Positions 8,353 through 16,262 of a stretch of DNA of 64,000 bases are shown here, piece after piece. A model generated the notes under the pieces. It had not been told where the DNA came from, ran no database searches, and saw only the letters and a program-made list of their open reading frames with translations. Position numbers and translations under genes: made by a program. Source of the stretch: Pararhizobium_B sp963760965 (GTDB lineage Bacteria; Pseudomonadota; Alphaproteobacteria; Rhizobiales; Rhizobiaceae); the NCBI GenBank assembly GCA_963760965.1, contig CAVXEW010000007.1:434001-498000 (forward strand), read 5' to 3'. Within the stretch, counting starts at the first letter, position 1. Each line of letters starts with the position of its first letter.

Positions 8353-9099
8353 ATGGCCGCGCCAGCGCAGACGACGATCGATCAGTCCGAAATCGACCGC
8401 TTCTCCGCGATGGCAGCCGAATGGTGGGATCCGACCGGGAAGTTCAAGCCGCTCCACAAGTTCAATCCCGTGCGGCTCGCCTACATCCGCGATCGCGTGG
8501 CCCAGCACTATGGCCGCGATCCGAAGGGCGACCGGCCGCTCGGGGGCCTACGCTTCCTCGATATCGGTTGCGGCGGCGGCCTTCTCAGCGAGCCGATGGC
8601 TCGCATGGGCGCCGAGGTGCTCGGTGCCGACGCCTCCGACACCAACATCGAGATCGCGAAAGTGCACGCGGCCCAGTCCGGTGTGGACATAGACTACCGC
8701 GCGGTGACGGCGGAGGCGCTCGCGGAGGCGGGGGAAACGTTCGATGTCGTACTCAACATGGAAGTCGTGGAGCACGTGGCGGACGTCGATTTCTTCCTCA
8801 CCTCCTGCGCCTCCATGGTGCGCCCGGGCGGGCTGATGTTCGTCGCCACGATCAACCGCACGATGAAGGCGGCGGCCCTGGCGATCTTCGGAGCCGAATA
8901 TGTCCTGCGCTGGCTGCCGCGCGGAACGCACCAGTACGAGAAGCTGGTCCGGCCGGACGAGATCGAGACGCCCCTTGGGCTCGCCGGCATGAAGATCATC
9001 GACCGGACAGGCGTCTTCTACAGTCCTGTCCGCGACAGGTGGGACCTCTCGCGTGACATGGACGTCAACTACATGCTGCTCGCGGCGCGCCCCGACTGA
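8353..9099 (+). CDS. ubiG: Ubiquinone biosynthesis O-methyltransferase
   Basis: UbiG performs both O-methylations of ubiquinone synthesis with S-adenosylmethionine at the membrane surface. The 248-residue product has the family's opening (IDRFSAMAAEWWDPTGKFKPLHKFNPVR), the AdoMet loop LDIGCGGGLLSEPMARMGA and the conserved LNMEVVEHVADV block. A GGAGAA site lies eight bases before the ATG. It is divergent from lysC across a 217-base region. Confidence 0.97.
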   Translation: MAAPAQTTIDQSEIDRFSAMAAEWWDPTGKFKPLHKFNPVRLAYIRDRVAQHYGRDPKGDRPLGGLRFLDIGCGGGLLSEPMARMGAEVLGADASDTNIEIAKVHAAQSGVDIDYRAVTAEALAEAGETFDVVLNMEVVEHVADVDFFLTSCASMVRPGGLMFVATINRTMKAAALAIFGAEYVLRWLPRGTHQYEKLVRPDEIETPLGLAGMKIIDRTGVFYSPVRDRWDLSRDMDVNYMLLAARPD

Positions 9100-9135
9100 C
9101 GAAGGAACCGGATCCAACGGACACGAACCGCCATA

Positions 9136-9591
9136 GTTGAGGGCAACGGATCGCTGCCGCGCGGCGGCTACCTTCCGATCGTCTGCGAACTGCTCGTCGA
9201 CGACCTGGCTACAAGCCGCGCCTTCTGGATCGGCCTGCTTGGCTTCGAAGTCGCCTACCAGCGGCCGGAGCAGGCATTCCTGTATATCGAGAACGTCTTC
9301 GGCGCGCAGATCATGCTGTGCCAGCGCTCCGGCGATCGGGAAACCGGCGCGATGCTGCGGCCCTTCGGACGCGGCGTAATGTTCCAGATCCTCGTCGATG
9401 CGCTGCAGGACGTCGAAAGACGTCTCGCGCGCGCCGGCCACCCGCTCCACACCGGCCCGCGGGAGGTCTGGCGGCGCTGCGGCGAACGCGAATACTGCAG
9501 GCGCGAAATCGTCGCGCAGGATCCCGATGGCTATCTGGTCATGATTGCGCAGAACGTCGGACAACGGCCGCCCGGAGCGGCATGCGTCTAG
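9136..9591 (+). CDS. VOC-fold (glyoxalase/bleomycin-resistance-like) protein, start codon unresolved
   Basis: A continuous reading frame from 9100 to the TAG at 9591 encodes a vicinal-oxygen-chelate domain (GYLPIVCELLVDDLATSRAF, then GLLGFEVAYQ, FGAQIML and DPDGYLVMIAQ). No ATG, GTG or TTG occurs in this frame between the ubiG stop, which lies in the same frame, and the internal ATG at 9313. Starting at 9313 would delete the first beta-alpha-beta module. The coordinates given are the approximate domain start. Either a non-standard start (CTG 9154, ATA 9133), a lost start codon or a base error is possible. The substrate is unknown. Confidence 0.6.
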   Translation, partial: VEGNGSLPRGGYLPIVCELLVDDLATSRAFWIGLLGFEVAYQRPEQAFLYIENVFGAQIMLCQRSGDRETGAMLRPFGRGVMFQILVDALQDVERRLARAGHPLHTGPREVWRRCGEREYCRREIVAQDPDGYLVMIAQNVGQRPPGAACV

Positions 9592-9592
9592 T

Positions 9593-9689
9593 GCAATTCC
9601 AGCGAAAACAGAGTCGCCTTCAATGCTCTATCTCGTTGCTTTTGCGAAAGGCCGGACGCAAAACCGTTTCACACTATTGCTGGAATTGC
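9593..9689. repeat. Mosaic palindromic intergenic element (RIME-like)
   Basis: An 11-bp perfect outer inverted repeat, GCAATTCCAGC (9593-9603) with GCTGGAATTGC (9679-9689), encloses an inner inverted repeat TTTTGCG (9640-9646) with CGCAAAA (9657-9663). Nested palindromes with the AATTCCAGC/GCTGGAATT signature and CAAAACCGTTTCACAC-type core resemble the intergenic mosaic elements of rhizobial genomes. It lies between the converging VOC and DUF1178 genes, so it could also stop transcription from either side. Confidence 0.7.
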
Positions 9690-9706
9690 TCTGCGCCAGA
9701 GCGATC

Positions 9707-10135
9707 TCAGTTCGCGTCCTCGGAAAAATCCGGCAGCGGGGCGACGCCGATGCCTTCTTCGATCAGCGAGCGCGCTTCTTCCCTGCTGGCGCGCCCGAAA
9801 ATCCCGCGTTCTTCGGCCTCTCCGTAGTGGATCTTGCGTGCCTCCTCCGGAAAGCGCTCTCCGACGTCCTCGGAGCTTTCCTTCAGGGCTTGCACAAGGC
9901 CCTTGAGCTTCCCCATCGCCTCCTTCTGCTGCGGAGACATCGCAAGGCCCGTCTTTTCCTGCCGGTTCGTTCCCTTGGAAACGGCAGGCGCCATCAGCGA
10001 TTTCGTCACGTGCGGCGAGCCGCAATCGGGGCACTGGACGAGGTTGGCGCCAAGCTGCCGGTCGAAATCCGCGTTCGACGAGAACCAGCCCTCGAAGCGG
10101 TGCCCTTCGTCGCAGGTGAGAGAAAAACGGATCAA
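9707..10135 (-). CDS. DUF1178 family protein
   Basis: A 142-residue cytoplasmic protein of the DUF1178 family. It opens MIRFSLTCDEGHRFEGWF and has a zinc-ribbon-like arrangement (CDEGH at residues 8-12, CPDC at 35-38). The C-terminal block has the usual EEARKIHYGEAEERGIFGRA motif. The function is unknown; the cysteines suggest metal binding. The start codon is TTG, overlapping the TGA of the upstream amidase gene by four bases, which indicates translational coupling. Confidence 0.9.
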   Translation of the reverse strand: MIRFSLTCDEGHRFEGWFSSNADFDRQLGANLVQCPDCGSPHVTKSLMAPAVSKGTNRQEKTGLAMSPQQKEAMGKLKGLVQALKESSEDVGERFPEEARKIHYGEAEERGIFGRASREEARSLIEEGIGVAPLPDFSEDAN

Positions 10136-10992
10136 GAGGCCTGCCTCCTGCCCTCGAAGGAGTAGCGACGGACTTCCGGGAGTTCCCGCGCGTTCCTCAG
10201 GTTGGGTATCTTGCCGCGAGCTGCATGAACGGCGTCCGTATCGATCTCGGCAACCACGATGCCGGGTTCATCGCTGCCCGAATCGGCCAGCACGCGACCC
10301 CAGGGATCGACGATGATGGAATGCCCGTAGGTCTCGCGACCGTCCTCGTGCACGCCCCCCTGCGCGGCCGAAACGACGAATGCACCATTCTCGATGGCTC
10401 GCGCGCGCTGAAGCACGTGCCAGTGCGCCTCCCCGGTCTGCCGCGTGAACGCGGCGGGCGCGGTCAGGACCTCCGCGCCGGAGAGCGCCTGCCTGCGAAA
10501 GAGCTCGGGAAACCTGACATCGTAGCAGATGGCAATGCCGAAAGTCGCCTGTGGCAGTTCGGCCACCACGACGTCCTCGCCCGGCCGGTAGACCGCGCTC
10601 TCGCGCCAGCTCTCGCCATTGTCGAGATCGACGTCGAACATGTGCATCTTGTCGTAACGACAGACGAGCGATCCGTCGGGCCCGAATACGAAGGCCCGGT
10701 TGGCGATCCTGCCCCCGCCCACGGCGATCGGCGTCGAGCCGACATGCAGCACGATTCCGTGAGCCGCCGCCAGTTCGGCTGCCGCCTGCACGACAGGATC
10801 GGAAGCCTCGTCGCGCAAGACGGAAAAGAGCGCCTTGCGGTCACGCTGGACGGCACCCGTCATCTCCGGTGTCTGGACGTAGCGCGCTCCGCGGGCTGCG
10901 GCCTCGGCGACAGCTGCGCGAAGCGCCACGACGTTCGCCTCCGGGTCGGTACCGGAACGCATCTGTACCGCTGCGGCGAAAAATCTTGCCAT
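10132..10992 (-). CDS. Carbon-nitrogen hydrolase (Nit1/NitA-type amidase)
   Basis: A 286-residue nitrilase-superfamily amidase with the Glu-Lys-Cys triad visible as E43 (in QTPEMTG), K115 (RYDKMHMFD) and C156 (AICYDVRFPELF). The YDKMHMFDVD and CYDVRFPELFR motifs are those of the Nit1 branch, whose characterised members hydrolyse deaminated glutathione as a repair step. That substrate fits the glutaredoxin gene 12 bases upstream but is inferred. It forms a run with grxC and DUF1178. Confidence 0.88.
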   Translation of the reverse strand: MARFFAAAVQMRSGTDPEANVVALRAAVAEAAARGARYVQTPEMTGAVQRDRKALFSVLRDEASDPVVQAAAELAAAHGIVLHVGSTPIAVGGGRIANRAFVFGPDGSLVCRYDKMHMFDVDLDNGESWRESAVYRPGEDVVVAELPQATFGIAICYDVRFPELFRRQALSGAEVLTAPAAFTRQTGEAHWHVLQRARAIENGAFVVSAAQGGVHEDGRETYGHSIIVDPWGRVLADSGSDEPGIVVAEIDTDAVHAARGKIPNLRNARELPEVRRYSFEGRRQAS

Positions 10993-11004
10993 CGGAAATT
11001 CCTA

Positions 11005-11262
11005 TCAGGGCTGAAGCATCGCGTCGAGGCGTCCCTGGCGATCGAGCTCGTGCAGCTCGTCGCAGCCGCCCACGTGCTGGTCGCCGATGAAGATCTGCGG
11101 GAAGGTCGTACCGCCGCTTGCCTTGTCGAGCATCTCCTGGCGCAGTTCCTTGGAAAAGGTCGCGTCGTGCTCCGTATAGGTGACACCCTTCTTGTCGAGC
11201 AGGCGCTTTGCGGCAGTGCAGTAGCCGCAGAACTGTCTGGTATAAATGGTTACGTCGCGCAT
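11005..11262 (-). CDS. grxC: Glutaredoxin 3
   Basis: An 85-residue monothiol/dithiol exchange protein that reduces protein disulfides with glutathione in the cytoplasm. The active site is CGYC (residues 12-15) after the first beta strand. The cis-proline region GTTFPQIFIGDQHVGGCDEL is intact. The ATG at 11262 is chosen because GGAG lies six bases upstream; a TTG two codons earlier is less likely. It is followed closely by the nitrilase-family amidase. Confidence 0.95.
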   Translation of the reverse strand: MRDVTIYTRQFCGYCTAAKRLLDKKGVTYTEHDATFSKELRQEMLDKASGGTTFPQIFIGDQHVGGCDELHELDRQGRLDAMLQP

Positions 11263-11327
11263 CTTCAACTCCGGTAGCTGGGCGGCTTCTTCCTCGCCCG
11301 GAAGCGCCCGTTATCTATTGTCGACCG

Positions 11328-12110
11328 TCATATATGGTTGTCGTGTACCCTTGCAAAGGTCAGGACGGTGACATCCGACACGCCGGCCTCGCGGAGCGTG
11401 CGCGCAGCCGCGTTGACCGTGGCGCCGGTCGTGTAGACGTCGTCGACGAGAACCACCTTGCGGCCAAAGAGCGCCGCCCGTCCGGGCTCGGATACCGAGA
11501 ATGCGCCGCGCACGTTCTCCTGGCGCTGGCGGGCTCCGAGTCCGACCTGCTGGCGTGTAGCCCGGTGCCGGACAAGCGCGGCAGGCAGGAACGTCCTGCC
11601 GGACAGCCGGGCGAGCGCGCGCGCCAGCTCGGCCGACTGGTTGAACTGGCGGCGCATCAGCCGCCAGCGATGCAGCGGAACGGCCACGATCGCATCGCAA
11701 CTTTCGATGTGGCCGTCGGACGCTCGCAGCATCCATCCGGCCATCGTCCGGGCGAGATCGGTCCGGTCCCTGTACTTCAGCCCCTGCACCAGGGAGCGCG
11801 CCATGCCGTCATAGAGGACGGCGGCGCGGGCACGGTCGAACTGCGGCGGATCGACGATGGCCTCCGGCGAAACGATCGCCTCCCCCATGTCATGGGAAAA
11901 CGGCGTGCCGAGGATCGGGCAGTAGGGCTTCTCGATGAAAGCAACGCCCTGCCAGCAGACGGCGCACAGACCGCCGTGGCGGTCTGCCATGGCACCGCAG
12001 CCCAGGCACACGGGCGGATATACGAGGTCCGCGATCGCCCCGATGCCCGCAAATGCCGTTGCCCGCAGCCGCTCTCGCCAGCCCGGGCGGCGTTCCGCCC
12101 CCTCGTCCAT
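11328..12110 (-). CDS. comF: ComF family phosphoribosyltransferase-like protein
   Basis: A 260-residue ComF-type protein with an N-terminal zinc ribbon (CLGCG and CAVC) and a C-terminal phosphoribosyltransferase-like domain with VVLVDDVYTTGAT, the PRPP-binding loop. In naturally competent species ComF is needed for DNA uptake; in rhizobia the role is unclear. The start at 12110 begins MDEGAERRPGW; an ATG 14 codons upstream is an alternative, and neither has a strong ribosome site. It is divergent from the methyltransferase gene, and the 78 bases between the two starts must hold both control regions. Confidence 0.9.
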   Translation of the reverse strand: MDEGAERRPGWRERLRATAFAGIGAIADLVYPPVCLGCGAMADRHGGLCAVCWQGVAFIEKPYCPILGTPFSHDMGEAIVSPEAIVDPPQFDRARAAVLYDGMARSLVQGLKYRDRTDLARTMAGWMLRASDGHIESCDAIVAVPLHRWRLMRRQFNQSAELARALARLSGRTFLPAALVRHRATRQQVGLGARQRQENVRGAFSVSEPGRAALFGRKVVLVDDVYTTGATVNAAARTLREAGVSDVTVLTFARVHDNHI

Positions 12111-12188
12111 GCCATTGACAATAGCCAGCACAGCCACTTTATGCGAGACCATCGCTCTCGAAGAAACCCGCAGGCCGGGAGACTGGCA

Positions 12189-13040
12189 TTGGACCCCGTT
12201 TTTGACCGAACGCTCGTCGAGGAACGCCGCCGGCGCGCCGCGCGGATGGCCGTGCCGGGCGCCGACTTCCTGCTGGAGCACGTCGGCGACGATCTCGCGG
12301 CGCGCCTTTCCGTCGTCGAGCGCACCTTCGACAATGCCGCCGTCATCGACGACCACGAAGGCGTGGTCGCGGCGAAGATCCTTGCTACAGGTAAAGCGGC
12401 ATCGGTGCGAACGACTGCGATCGAAAGCACTTCGGGCGAGCGCCTTTCGCTCGAACCGCAATCCATGGATCTCGTCGTTTCGCCGCTCAGCCTTCACCTC
12501 GTCAACGACACGCCCGGAATGCTCGTGCAGATCCGACGTGCGCTTCGGCCCGACGGGCTCTTCCTGGCGGCGATCCCCGGCTCGGGCACGCTCGCGGAAT
12601 TGCGCGAGAGCTTGCTGGCCGCGGAGGTCGCGGCCTCGGGCGGCGCCAGCCCGCGCGTCATTCCGTTCGGCGAGGTAAGGGACTACGGTGCGCTTCTGCA
12701 GCGTGCCGGCTTCGCCCTGCCCGTCAGCGACGTCGATGCGTTGACGGTGCGCTACGACACGCTCTTCGACCTGATGCTCGACCTGCGCGCGATGGGAATG
12801 ACCAACCCGCTCCTCGGACGCAGCCGGAAGCCTGTCCCCCGCAGCTTTTTCCAGTCGGCGGCCGCGACCTACGCGGAGCGGTTTGCCGACCCGGACGGCC
12901 GGGTGCGCGCGACGTTCTCGACGGTCTATCTCTCCGGATGGGCGCCGCATGAAAACCAGCAGAAGCCCTTGCGCCCGGGTTCGGCAGGCACCCGCCTTGC
13001 CGACGCGCTTGGCGTACGCGAAACGAAGCTTCGCAGCTGA
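12189..13040 (+). CDS. SAM-dependent methyltransferase, BioC/NDUFAF5-like
   Basis: A 283-residue class-I methyltransferase. The glycine loop is degenerate, but the LEPQSMDLVVSPLSLHLVNDTPGMLVQIRRALRPDGLFLAAI stretch (in pieces) is diagnostic of the BioC-like branch that includes the complex I assembly hydroxylase/methyltransferase NDUFAF5. The TTG at 12189 has a GGGAG site and gives the family's start (DPVFDRTLVEERRRRAA). An ATG 16 codons upstream is possible. The substrate cannot be stated from sequence alone. Confidence 0.85.
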   Translation: MDPVFDRTLVEERRRRAARMAVPGADFLLEHVGDDLAARLSVVERTFDNAAVIDDHEGVVAAKILATGKAASVRTTAIESTSGERLSLEPQSMDLVVSPLSLHLVNDTPGMLVQIRRALRPDGLFLAAIPGSGTLAELRESLLAAEVAASGGASPRVIPFGEVRDYGALLQRAGFALPVSDVDALTVRYDTLFDLMLDLRAMGMTNPLLGRSRKPVPRSFFQSAAATYAERFADPDGRVRATFSTVYLSGWAPHENQQKPLRPGSAGTRLADALGVRETKLRS

Positions 13041-13048
13041 CGCTTCTG

Positions 13049-13237
13049 CTACAAGGCGCCGGCGATCCTCAGCAAGACGTTCCCTATCGCCGTCCCGAGA
13101 GGGGTCAGGCCGGCGACCAGAGCCAGCCCGATCAGCGATGCGAGCAGGCCGTATTCGACTGCGGTCGAGCCGCGCGCGTCGCCGCTGGACCCGAGCAGCC
13201 TCAGCAAGGCGGCCTCCCGCCGCGGCGCGCTCAGCAA
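13049..13237 (-). CDS. Flp-family type IVb pilin
   Basis: A 62-residue prepilin. The processing site RG/STAVEY (cleavage after residue 23, glutamate at +5, tyrosine at +6) is followed by a hydrophobic stretch GLLASLIGLALVAGL, exactly the Flp pattern. The mature pilin would be 39 residues. Translation starts at TTG with AGGGG five bases upstream, and the start overlaps the end of the preceding gene by seven bases. No tad/cpa assembly genes are in the window, so it is an orphan copy here. Confidence 0.85.
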   Translation of the reverse strand: MLSAPRREAALLRLLGSSGDARGSTAVEYGLLASLIGLALVAGLTPLGTAIGNVLLRIAGAL

Positions 13238-13548
13238 GCGCCCCTGCGGGTGCCGTCGGCACTTATGATGCAGAGCGCATCCGGCATTGGCTGCGTCACG
13301 CTGCGGCGTATCGTGTATGTGCCCGCGTTTCCGGTACTGATTGATCCCGTGGTGAGTGTATCGAAGCCGGAAGCCCTGCTGGCCGCCATCTCCCGTTCCT
13401 GGCGGCTGGCAAGCAACGGCGCGACCACGATTGCGACCGCTATGACAACGGCGCCGAACAGCAGGGCTGCCCTGAGCGTTCCGACGGCAGCCATGTTGCC
13501 GCTTTCGCCCTTGTTGCGCACCGTCGTCCAGAAGTCGTTCTTGTCCAT
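13231..13548 (-). CDS. Single-pass membrane protein coupled to the pilin gene
   Basis: A 105-residue protein beginning MDKNDFWTTVRNKGESGN, with one transmembrane helix at about residues 25-48 (LRAALLFGAVVIAVAIVVAPLL) and an outer tail of about 55 residues ending ALCIISADGTRRGAC, with two cysteines. I do not recognise the family. It overlaps the downstream pilin gene by seven bases, implying joint translation and a shared role at the envelope. The ATG at 13548 is preferred over one 13 codons upstream because GGTGGG precedes it. Confidence 0.75.
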   Translation of the reverse strand: MDKNDFWTTVRNKGESGNMAAVGTLRAALLFGAVVIAVAIVVAPLLASRQEREMAASRASGFDTLTTGSISTGNAGTYTIRRSVTQPMPDALCIISADGTRRGAC

Positions 13549-13660
13549 GTCGCCCACCACCAACGCCCGCGATAATCGCTGCGACATTAGTAGGGGGGAA
13601 TAAACTTTCGATTAACGGAAGGTTCGCGCCACGCCACGCCTCGCCTCGCCGCTCGCGCGA

Positions 13661-14080
13661 CTAGAGGACATCCTGCAGGAAGGGGATGAGCGGCGCGTCG
13701 GCGGGCGGCATCGCGAAGGAGCGCAGCTGCGCGGCGCGGACCCACTTGAGCGCCTGCCCCTCTCGGGCAAGCGGAGAGCCCCGATAGCGCCGGCATATGA
13801 AAAGCGGCATCAGCAGATGGAAGCTCTCGTAGGCATGGCTGGCGAATGTCAGCGGCGCCAGGCAACCGACCTCCGTCTCGACCCCCAGTTCCTCGTCCAG
13901 TTCGCGCAGCAGCGCCTGCTCGGGCGTCTCGCCCGGTTCGACCTTGCCGCCGGGAAATTCCCAGAGACCGGCCAGCGACTTGCCTTCGGGCCGCTGCGCA
14001 ATCAGCACGCGGCGGTCTGCATCGACCAGCGCGCAGGCGACGACGAGCACGATGGGCTTCTTCCGGTCCGCTGCGATCAT
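13661..14080 (-). CDS. mutT: 8-oxo-dGTP diphosphatase, Nudix family
   Basis: A 139-residue Nudix hydrolase that cleans the nucleotide pool of oxidised guanine nucleotides. The Nudix box GGKVEPGETPEQALLRELDEELG matches the GX5EX7REUXEEXGU pattern in full, preceded by LAGLWEFPGGK as in MutT. The ATG overlaps the TGA of the upstream acetyltransferase (ATGA), so the two are translationally coupled. This argJ-GNAT-mutT order is common in the group. Confidence 0.93.
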   Translation of the reverse strand: MIAADRKKPIVLVVACALVDADRRVLIAQRPEGKSLAGLWEFPGGKVEPGETPEQALLRELDEELGVETEVGCLAPLTFASHAYESFHLLMPLFICRRYRGSPLAREGQALKWVRAAQLRSFAMPPADAPLIPFLQDVL

Positions 14081-14868
14081 GCCTCGGGCTGCCGTCTGTA
14101 GGAATAGCGATAGACTTCGCTGAACCCGAAACCGCGATAGAGCGCCAGCGCCGGTGCATTCGCAGCCTCGACCTGCAGCCAGGCCTTCTCGGCCCCGCGC
14201 AGGCGCGCCCAGCGAAGTGCGGTCGCGACAACCGTTCGGCCATGGCCGCGTCCCCTGAGGTCGGCGCGCGTCGCCAGTTCGAAAATGCCGGCCAGATCGT
14301 TGTCGTGAATGCAGAGCGCGGTCGCCGCAGGCCCGGAGGTCTCGCCGTCGAGCACGAACAGCCCGCTCGGGGGGCGGATCGAGGTCAGGACCTCCGTCAG
14401 CCCTGGCTTGAGCGACCTGTCCCGCCCGTGCACCTTGAGCGATGCGTCCACGTAGCGACCGACATCGCGCAGCGGCAACTGGTCCAGCGCTCCTTCGAGA
14501 TCGAGATTGCGGATGTCCGCCATGAGCACCAGCGTTTCCTCGAAACGCGTCCAGCCGTTGTCGTCGAAGAATGCCTCGAGCTCGGGCGGCGCGAGCGGTG
14601 TCTGGCGAAAGACGAGCGGACGCCCGTAGGCGCTGAACCGCTGGGCAGTGCGCTCGACGCGGCCGGAAATATCGTAGTGGTCGGATGGGTCCAGCGGATT
14701 GACCGAGTTAAGCCTCTTCGAGGGATGGCCGGCCGTCAGCCGGAGCTGCCAGCTGCCGTCATATTGTATTGATGCCGCCGGCCAGGCGCGGAAGCCCACC
14801 GCCTCCAGCCGGCGAACGACTGCAAGGTCCGGTGTCACGCCGGCGAATGTCCCTGAAGCTTCTGCCAT
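14077..14868 (-). CDS. GNAT family N-acetyltransferase
   Basis: A 263-residue acetyltransferase. The acetyl-CoA-binding segment is visible as LATRADLRGRGHGRTVVATAL followed by the AANAPALALYRGFGFSEVYRYSYR C-terminal strands. The acceptor is unknown. It lies 55 bases downstream of argJ, which could hint at arginine-related acetyl chemistry, but that is only context. The ATG at 14868 follows GGAT; an upstream in-frame extension would run into argJ and is rejected. Confidence 0.9.
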   Translation of the reverse strand: MAEASGTFAGVTPDLAVVRRLEAVGFRAWPAASIQYDGSWQLRLTAGHPSKRLNSVNPLDPSDHYDISGRVERTAQRFSAYGRPLVFRQTPLAPPELEAFFDDNGWTRFEETLVLMADIRNLDLEGALDQLPLRDVGRYVDASLKVHGRDRSLKPGLTEVLTSIRPPSGLFVLDGETSGPAATALCIHDNDLAGIFELATRADLRGRGHGRTVVATALRWARLRGAEKAWLQVEAANAPALALYRGFGFSEVYRYSYRRQPEA

Positions 14869-14923
14869 GTCCGATCCAACAAGCGTGGGCACGGCATCGG
14901 CTGTACGATGCCGGTGATTTCGA

Positions 14924-16165
14924 TCAACTCCGATAGTCGCCGTTGATTGCCACATATTCCTTCGTCAGGTCGCATGTCCAGACGGTGGCCTTGCCCCGGC
15001 CCAGGCCGAGGTCGACCCGAATCAGGATTTCGTCCCGCTTCATCACCGCGGAAGCCGCCTCCTCCGAATAGTCCGGGTCGCGTTCTCCGTCGACGGCGAC
15101 GCGTACGTCGCCGAACCAGATCGCCAGCCTGTCGCGCTCCGCCCTCTCGCCGGCCTTGCCGACCGCCATCACGACACGGCCCCAGTTGGCGTCCTCGCCT
15201 GCGACCGCCGTCTTCACGAGGGGCGAATTGGCGATCGAACGCGCGATCTTTCTCGCCGCTGGTGCCGACGTGGCGCCCGTCACATTGATCTCGACGAGCT
15301 TCCGGGCGCCTTCCCCATCCCGCACGATCTGCAGCGCGAGGTCACGCATGAGGTCGAAGAGGGCTCGCCGGAAGCCGGAGAGACGCCGGTCGGAGAGCGA
15401 GGTGACCGGCTCCTGGCCGCGCATCCCGGCCGCCCCGGTCGCAAAGAGCAGCAGCGTGTCGGAGGTGGACGTATCGCTGTCGACCGTCACCGAATTGAAG
15501 GTCGGGCCGGTCCCCTTCGAAAGCAGCGCCTGCAGGACCTGGGCGTCGATCGCCGCGTCTGTGACGATGAAAGAGAGCATTGTCGCCATGTCCGGCGCAA
15601 TCATGCCAGCCCCCTTGGCGATTCCGTTGATCGTGACGGCGACCCCGCCGATCCTGGCGGTGCGCGTCGCGACCTTCGGGAACGTGTCCGTCGTCATGAT
15701 AGCCCTGGCGGCCTCGAGCCAGAGATCGCCGTCCGCCCGGCCCGCCATGTCATCGAGCACGCCGGAGAATTTCGTTGCGTCGAGCGGCTCCCCGATCACG
15801 CCGGTCGAGGCCAGGAAGACCTCGCCCTCCGCGCATCCGGCCGCCGCGGCCGCCGAGCGGGCGGTCATCTCGGTCGCCTCCGCACCCTTCCTGCCCGTGA
15901 AGGCATTGGCATTGCCGGAATTGACGACGAGCGCCTGCGCCGTCCGACCGCCGAGGTTGCGCCGACAGAAGTCCACCGGCGCCGACGGGCAGAGTGACCG
16001 CGTGAAGACCCCGGCAACCGCGGTCGGGCGGTCGAAGACCATCATCAGCACGTCCGTGCGGTTCTTGTACTTGATGCCGGCGGCAGCGGTCGCCATGCGC
16101 ACGCCCTCGATGGGCGGCAGGGTGGCGAAGGCCTTGGGCGCGAGCGGAGAAACGTTGTCGGCCAT
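14924..16165 (-). CDS. argJ: Bifunctional ornithine acetyltransferase / N-acetylglutamate synthase
   Basis: ArgJ recycles the acetyl group from N-acetylornithine to glutamate in the arginine pathway. The 413-residue precursor carries the self-cleavage site inside GMIAPDMATMLSFI, where the Ala-Thr bond breaks to give alpha and beta chains and Thr becomes the nucleophile. The conserved VNSGNANAFTG and GEDANWGR motifs are present. The ATG at 16165 matches the normal family N-terminus. Whether it is mono- or bifunctional cannot be read from sequence. Confidence 0.95.
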   Translation of the reverse strand: MADNVSPLAPKAFATLPPIEGVRMATAAAGIKYKNRTDVLMMVFDRPTAVAGVFTRSLCPSAPVDFCRRNLGGRTAQALVVNSGNANAFTGRKGAEATEMTARSAAAAAGCAEGEVFLASTGVIGEPLDATKFSGVLDDMAGRADGDLWLEAARAIMTTDTFPKVATRTARIGGVAVTINGIAKGAGMIAPDMATMLSFIVTDAAIDAQVLQALLSKGTGPTFNSVTVDSDTSTSDTLLLFATGAAGMRGQEPVTSLSDRRLSGFRRALFDLMRDLALQIVRDGEGARKLVEINVTGATSAPAARKIARSIANSPLVKTAVAGEDANWGRVVMAVGKAGERAERDRLAIWFGDVRVAVDGERDPDYSEEAASAVMKRDEILIRVDLGLGRGKATVWTCDLTKEYVAINGDYRS

Positions 16166-16222
16166 CTGGTACTTCCGGATCGGGCGGCGTGAGCTCGGGC
16201 AGGAAACCTGCCACCGTGAACG

Positions 16223-16255
16223 AACGGCCCGCGCGGCATGTCCGCACGGGCCGTT
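16223..16255 (-). terminator. Strong hairpin after the parvulin gene
   Basis: A 9-bp stem AACGGCCCG (16223-16231) with CGGGCCGTT (16247-16255) lies 8 bases past the parvulin stop and upstream of argJ. No U-run follows on the minus strand, so termination may be partial. Confidence 0.5.
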
Positions 16256-16262
16256 GTCTGCA

